Shown here: positions 61,105-64,000 of the stretch, in pieces
How positions within the stretch are numbered: the first letter of the stretch is position 1
Layout of the letters: every line of letters begins with the position of its first letter
Assembly: GCF_042651565.1 (NCBI RefSeq)
Contig: NZ_JBHSDF010000004.1
From: Salinispirillum marinum
Lineage (GTDB): Bacteria; Pseudomonadota; Gammaproteobacteria; Pseudomonadales; Natronospirillaceae
Strand: one strand, 5' to 3'
Length of the DNA: 64,000 nt
Notes under the pieces: generated by a model
Database searches by the model: none
The model's input: the letters and a program-made list of their open reading frames with translations, nothing else
What the model was told of the DNA's origin: nothing
Made by a program: the position numbers and the translations under genes

Positions 61105-61501
61105 TGCGATCATTTATATCCTGTTACTGGCCGGTGCTCTGTTCATGTTGCTGGCGTCCATCGGCTTGCTCCGCTTCCCGGACTTGCCGACCCGCATGCA
61201 CGCCACCACAAAGGCGGGCGCCCTGGGCACCAGTTTGATCATGGTGGCTTTGGCGGTGTATTTTGCCGAAGTGGCCGTGACCGCGCGCGTCATTGCCATT
61301 ATCGGTTTTATTCTGCTCACGTCCCCCGTAGCAGGCCATGTCATTGGGCGCGCGGGGTATTTTGTTGGGGTGCCTCTTTGGGAGGGCACCATTAAGGACA
61401 GGTTGAAAGAAAATTATGACCCTGAAACCCACTACCTGCGCAGTGGCTTTGAGGGTATGGATGAACAAGAAGAAGACGAAAAAACCAACAAAACCTCCTG
61501 A
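61097..61501 (+). CDS. mrpG: Na+/H+ antiporter subunit G (MrpG)
   Basis: The 134 aa protein has three helices and the MnhG motif GLLRFPDLPTRMHATTKAGALGTSLI, shown here as a named region. ATG 61097 follows GGAGG by 8 nt. The C terminus is acidic and charged (FEGMDEQEEDEKTNK). Its end is 21 nt from the convergent PhoD-like stop. It completes a seven-gene group 1 Mrp operon. Confidence 0.92.
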   Translation: MINAIIYILLLAGALFMLLASIGLLRFPDLPTRMHATTKAGALGTSLIMVALAVYFAEVAVTARVIAIIGFILLTSPVAGHVIGRAGYFVGVPLWEGTIKDRLKENYDPETHYLRSGFEGMDEQEEDEKTNKTS

Positions 61502-61521
61502 GAAAGGCAACGTCTCGTCAT

Positions 61522-63402
61522 TCAATCGTCAATCGTGGACACAAAGACTGTCTGCGATTGATCCGGGTGATACAAACCAATATAGGTTGGTTCACCCTGT
61601 TCATTCAGTTTCACAACGCCCAGTGCATGTTGATTATGCAGTTCATAACGCTTGCCCGAGCTAGGATGCCGGGGCCTAATGCGCATTCGGCGGCGTTTGG
61701 TCAGCAAGTTCAGCGGTGAACCCCTACCATATAAAAAATGATTCAGGCGATCAAAGCGCCCGATCAGAGGTTCTGGGAAGGCATTTTTTAAACCACTGGC
61801 CGTTACTTGCGTGATCTTTGGACTGCTTTTGCTGTGGCGAATACGCACATCGTAAACGAAGGAATAATGCACATCGCCACTTAACACCGTGAACGATTTG
61901 GGCGTGCGCGCGTGCTGAAAAATATTCAGCATTACTTGTGCAGCACCACGGTGTGCCATCCAGTTTTCGGCATCCACCATTAAGGCCAGCCCTAACCAGG
62001 TAAACACCCGCTGCACCACTTCTATGACTTTGACCCCAAAGATGGGCGCGGGCGAGACCATCAACACGGCAGCATGACCCAGCAATAACTGCTGGGTTTC
62101 GGTTAATGCTTCCCAGTCCATAAGACCGGAGGGTTTATGCGCGCTCTTCTCCGAGCGCCAACGCTGGGTGCGCGTGTCCAGAACCACCACGGGGGGCGAT
62201 GAAGGCACACTGTAGCTCCATTGCGACCAGTGGAGCGTGGCGTCAATCATGCCATCATGCACGGCGCAGTCATCCGGGTCTGGTGTAATACAGGGTCGGA
62301 TGTGGGCATTAATCAATGGCGTTATAGCCTTCGGATCATTTCCCCACCCCTGACATAAGGCGTATCCGACCAAAGCATTACCAATGATGCGTCGAGAAAA
62401 GGGGTGGCCGTAGGCCGCTTCTTCCCAAGCGCGCGATAAGTTCCAGTCGTCCGTCACATCGTGGTCATCAAACATCATGTAGACCGGCAGATGTGCCATA
62501 GCACGTTCAACCGCCGGCAGAGCGGACTGGAACGAGGCAAGTTGAGTTCGTTCGTGTTGATACCGTTGCTGTTCTTCGGCCGTCAGACCAGCCGGCTCTT
62601 CTAAATTCACCAACGGCCAAAGACGGCTAGACCACACCAAACAATACATCGCTACCACTTCGGACAAGCTGATCAGGTGGTTTTTGGCGTATACCGAGGT
62701 AAAAATGGGCTTATGACCCCCAGCAAAAAACCGGCGATATAACGTGGAATCTTGTTTCGGCAGTAGGCTTTCCCGACGGTAGTACGACGCAGACGACTGA
62801 TGCAGCTCAACACTGTTATTAATCGACGCCCCCGACCAGGATTCAGGCCACAATTTCAACAACGCACACACATCGTGGATAGCACGCAGCATAGGCCCAG
62901 CCACATCGTCGGCATAGACTTGGTCACCGGTCATAATCAACATGGAGGGGCGCTCTGCCCCGGTCGTTTCGGCTTCCTCGACAAGGCGGTCAACCCCGAC
63001 TAACGCGTCATCACCCGGCGCATGCGGCTTCCGACAGGAGCCGTGCAGCACCGAACCCAACTGCTGATGAAAGATCAATGAGGGGCGAGACTTGGGCTGG
63101 TACGATAAGTGGGACGGCAACACCGTCTGCTGATGTTGGAGCCAATCGTAGGTCAGCCGCTCACCATGCTTTAGGGGTGTATTCAGGGCAATGGACAACA
63201 ATACAATCCAAGCCCGATCACCGACCTGAACAGACGCCGCCGTGGTCTCCACATCCACGTTCTGGCGCGTTTGATCTGCGCGTTCAATAACGAGTTGCCC
63301 TTGTGGTGGTTGCGTAGTGACCGACCACAACACAAGGTTTTCCGCCGTCACACGGCGTACGATGGGACCAACAATAAGGTAAGGCAAATCGGTTTCGGAC
63401 AA
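61522..63402 (-). CDS. PhoD-like metallophosphatase
   Basis: The 626 aa protein is a PhoD-type metallophosphatase (phosphodiesterase/alkaline phosphatase group). It has GSCRKPHAP (first Asp-like loop), MLIMTGDQVYADDVAGPM, MMFDDHDVTDDWNLS, and FTVLSGDVHYSFVYDVR, the metal-binding His/Asp/Asn set. Unlike secreted PhoD enzymes it has no evident Tat signal, so a cytoplasmic or atypically exported enzyme is likely. The substrate is unknown. It is convergent with mrpG. Confidence 0.85.
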   Translation of the reverse strand: MSETDLPYLIVGPIVRRVTAENLVLWSVTTQPPQGQLVIERADQTRQNVDVETTAASVQVGDRAWIVLLSIALNTPLKHGERLTYDWLQHQQTVLPSHLSYQPKSRPSLIFHQQLGSVLHGSCRKPHAPGDDALVGVDRLVEEAETTGAERPSMLIMTGDQVYADDVAGPMLRAIHDVCALLKLWPESWSGASINNSVELHQSSASYYRRESLLPKQDSTLYRRFFAGGHKPIFTSVYAKNHLISLSEVVAMYCLVWSSRLWPLVNLEEPAGLTAEEQQRYQHERTQLASFQSALPAVERAMAHLPVYMMFDDHDVTDDWNLSRAWEEAAYGHPFSRRIIGNALVGYALCQGWGNDPKAITPLINAHIRPCITPDPDDCAVHDGMIDATLHWSQWSYSVPSSPPVVVLDTRTQRWRSEKSAHKPSGLMDWEALTETQQLLLGHAAVLMVSPAPIFGVKVIEVVQRVFTWLGLALMVDAENWMAHRGAAQVMLNIFQHARTPKSFTVLSGDVHYSFVYDVRIRHSKSSPKITQVTASGLKNAFPEPLIGRFDRLNHFLYGRGSPLNLLTKRRRMRIRPRHPSSGKRYELHNQHALGVVKLNEQGEPTYIGLYHPDQSQTVFVSTIDD

Positions 63403-63484
63403 AACAGCAAGCCCTCATAGATGTCACTCCTGATCGTAAGGAGCGGTGATCGGCACGGCAAGTCAAGGCTAAGTAAAACAGCCC

Positions 63485-64000
63485 CTAAAGCTTAACGGGT
63501 CCGGTCGATTCTTGCGGGGGAATCCTGCCTTGCATCGATTCGGTCAAATAGTCCATGAACGCCTTTACACGCACTGGCAAGTACCGGCTCTGTGGGTAGA
63601 CGGCATAGAAGTCCGCTCGCAAACCCTGCCATTCGGGCAAGACTTCAACCAGATCACCGCGCGCCAAATCCTCATGAACATGCCACCAAGAACGGAACAG
63701 TAGGCCATGCCCATCAAGGGCCATGCGTTTAATGACATCGCCATCGTTACTGGCTAGCCCGCCAGACACCTTAATAGCCTCCACGGGCCGGGTTTCCGTT
63801 CTATGCTCCAAGCGCCACACGGCATAGTCGGCCTCATTTTCCCGAATCAATAAGCAGGAAAATCGTGCCAGATCAGCCGGAGTTTCCGGCACACCAGACG
63901 TCTGTATATAACTCGGAGAGGCACACAGCACGCGCCGATTAGGGAGGATTCGCCGGGCAATTAAACGCGAATCGGGCGGTTCACCAATTCGGATACTCAA
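63485..64000 (-). CDS. LysR-family regulator, C-terminal part
   Basis: The open frame runs off the window edge, so only 171 residues are present. They form the C-terminal half of a LysR effector domain: the RRILPNRRVLCASPSYIQTSGVPETPADL segment and the DGHGLLFRSWWHVHEDLARGDLVEVLPEWQ segment, and VYPQSRYLPVRVKAFMDYL (parts named). The DNA-binding HTH lies beyond the window. The target and ligand are unknown. Confidence 0.88.
   Translation of the reverse strand: MSIRIGEPPDSRLIARRILPNRRVLCASPSYIQTSGVPETPADLARFSCLLIRENEADYAVWRLEHRTETRPVEAIKVSGGLASNDGDVIKRMALDGHGLLFRSWWHVHEDLARGDLVEVLPEWQGLRADFYAVYPQSRYLPVRVKAFMDYLTESMQGRIPPQESTGPVKL

Overview
The window is one stretch of a bacterial chromosome with short intergenic gaps, mostly Shine-Dalgarno-led ATG/GTG genes and many 1-8 nt gene overlaps. 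The gene families (Bcr/CflA and YajR-type MFS transporters, UvrA with a LexA-type SOS box, NudC, PatZ-like acetyltransferase, HrpB, PntAB, RsmC, RlmG, BaeSR-like two-component system) point to a gammaproteobacterium. An apparent ectoine-degradation operon and a complete seven-gene Mrp Na+/H+ antiporter suggest a marine or halophilic member, perhaps of the Oceanospirillales; that placement is inference.

Layout. 1-7000: 5' part of an rmlD-like gene, a small membrane protein, Bcr/CflA efflux, ssb, a YajR-like MFS gene, and divergent SOS-controlled uvrA. 6946-7623 is a 678 nt gene-free stretch with an AT-rich segment, a perfect 19 bp inverted repeat and a T-run-ended block that folds into several stems. 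7600-16800: nudC, PatZ-like gene, a decayed Fic pseudogene beside an antitoxin remnant, an HDAC-family gene, hrpB, and an ArsR regulator of the persulfide-sensing type. 16900-25100: RDD protein, pntAB, a PQQ-type sugar dehydrogenase, a tetR-SDR pair, a serine hydrolase. 25200-28700: a secreted DUF4168 protein with a sigma-54 promoter, divergent from an NtrC-type two-component system. 28700-37500: FrnE-like DsbA protein, rsmC, orphan response regulator, DegV, SCO1, a secreted protein with a duplicated domain, rlmG, peroxiredoxin and AraC regulator. 37500-46900: Spy/CpxP-like protein with a BaeSR-like system, TetR, an RND/MMPL exporter with a LolA-like protein and an outer-membrane protein, and a coupled VTT-domain pair. 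47000-54500: quinone oxidoreductase, REP cluster, LigB-type dioxygenase and the ectoine-degradation operon. 54600-64000: orphan ParA, mrpABCDEFG, a PhoD-like phosphatase and a LysR fragment.

How the parts work together. The most informative circuits are regulatory: (i) the sigma-54 promoter of the DUF4168 gene next to its likely activator, with an inverted repeat about 140 bp upstream as a candidate enhancer; (ii) an 11 bp-period direct repeat shared by the BaeS-like kinase and Spy-like gene upstream regions; (iii) a 17 bp motif shared by arsR and a gene of unknown function. The ectoine cluster (M20 deacetylase, class-III aminotransferase, DoeA-type hydrolase, aldehyde dehydrogenase) would take ectoine to aspartate; the deacetylase is of the DoeB2 (M20) type. 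Several repeats (three REP units, a 19 bp motif found three times, two long palindromic elements) lie between genes. No clearly new multi-gene system was recognised; the best leads for something undescribed are the structured block after uvrA, the interspersed motif and the DUF4168 circuit.
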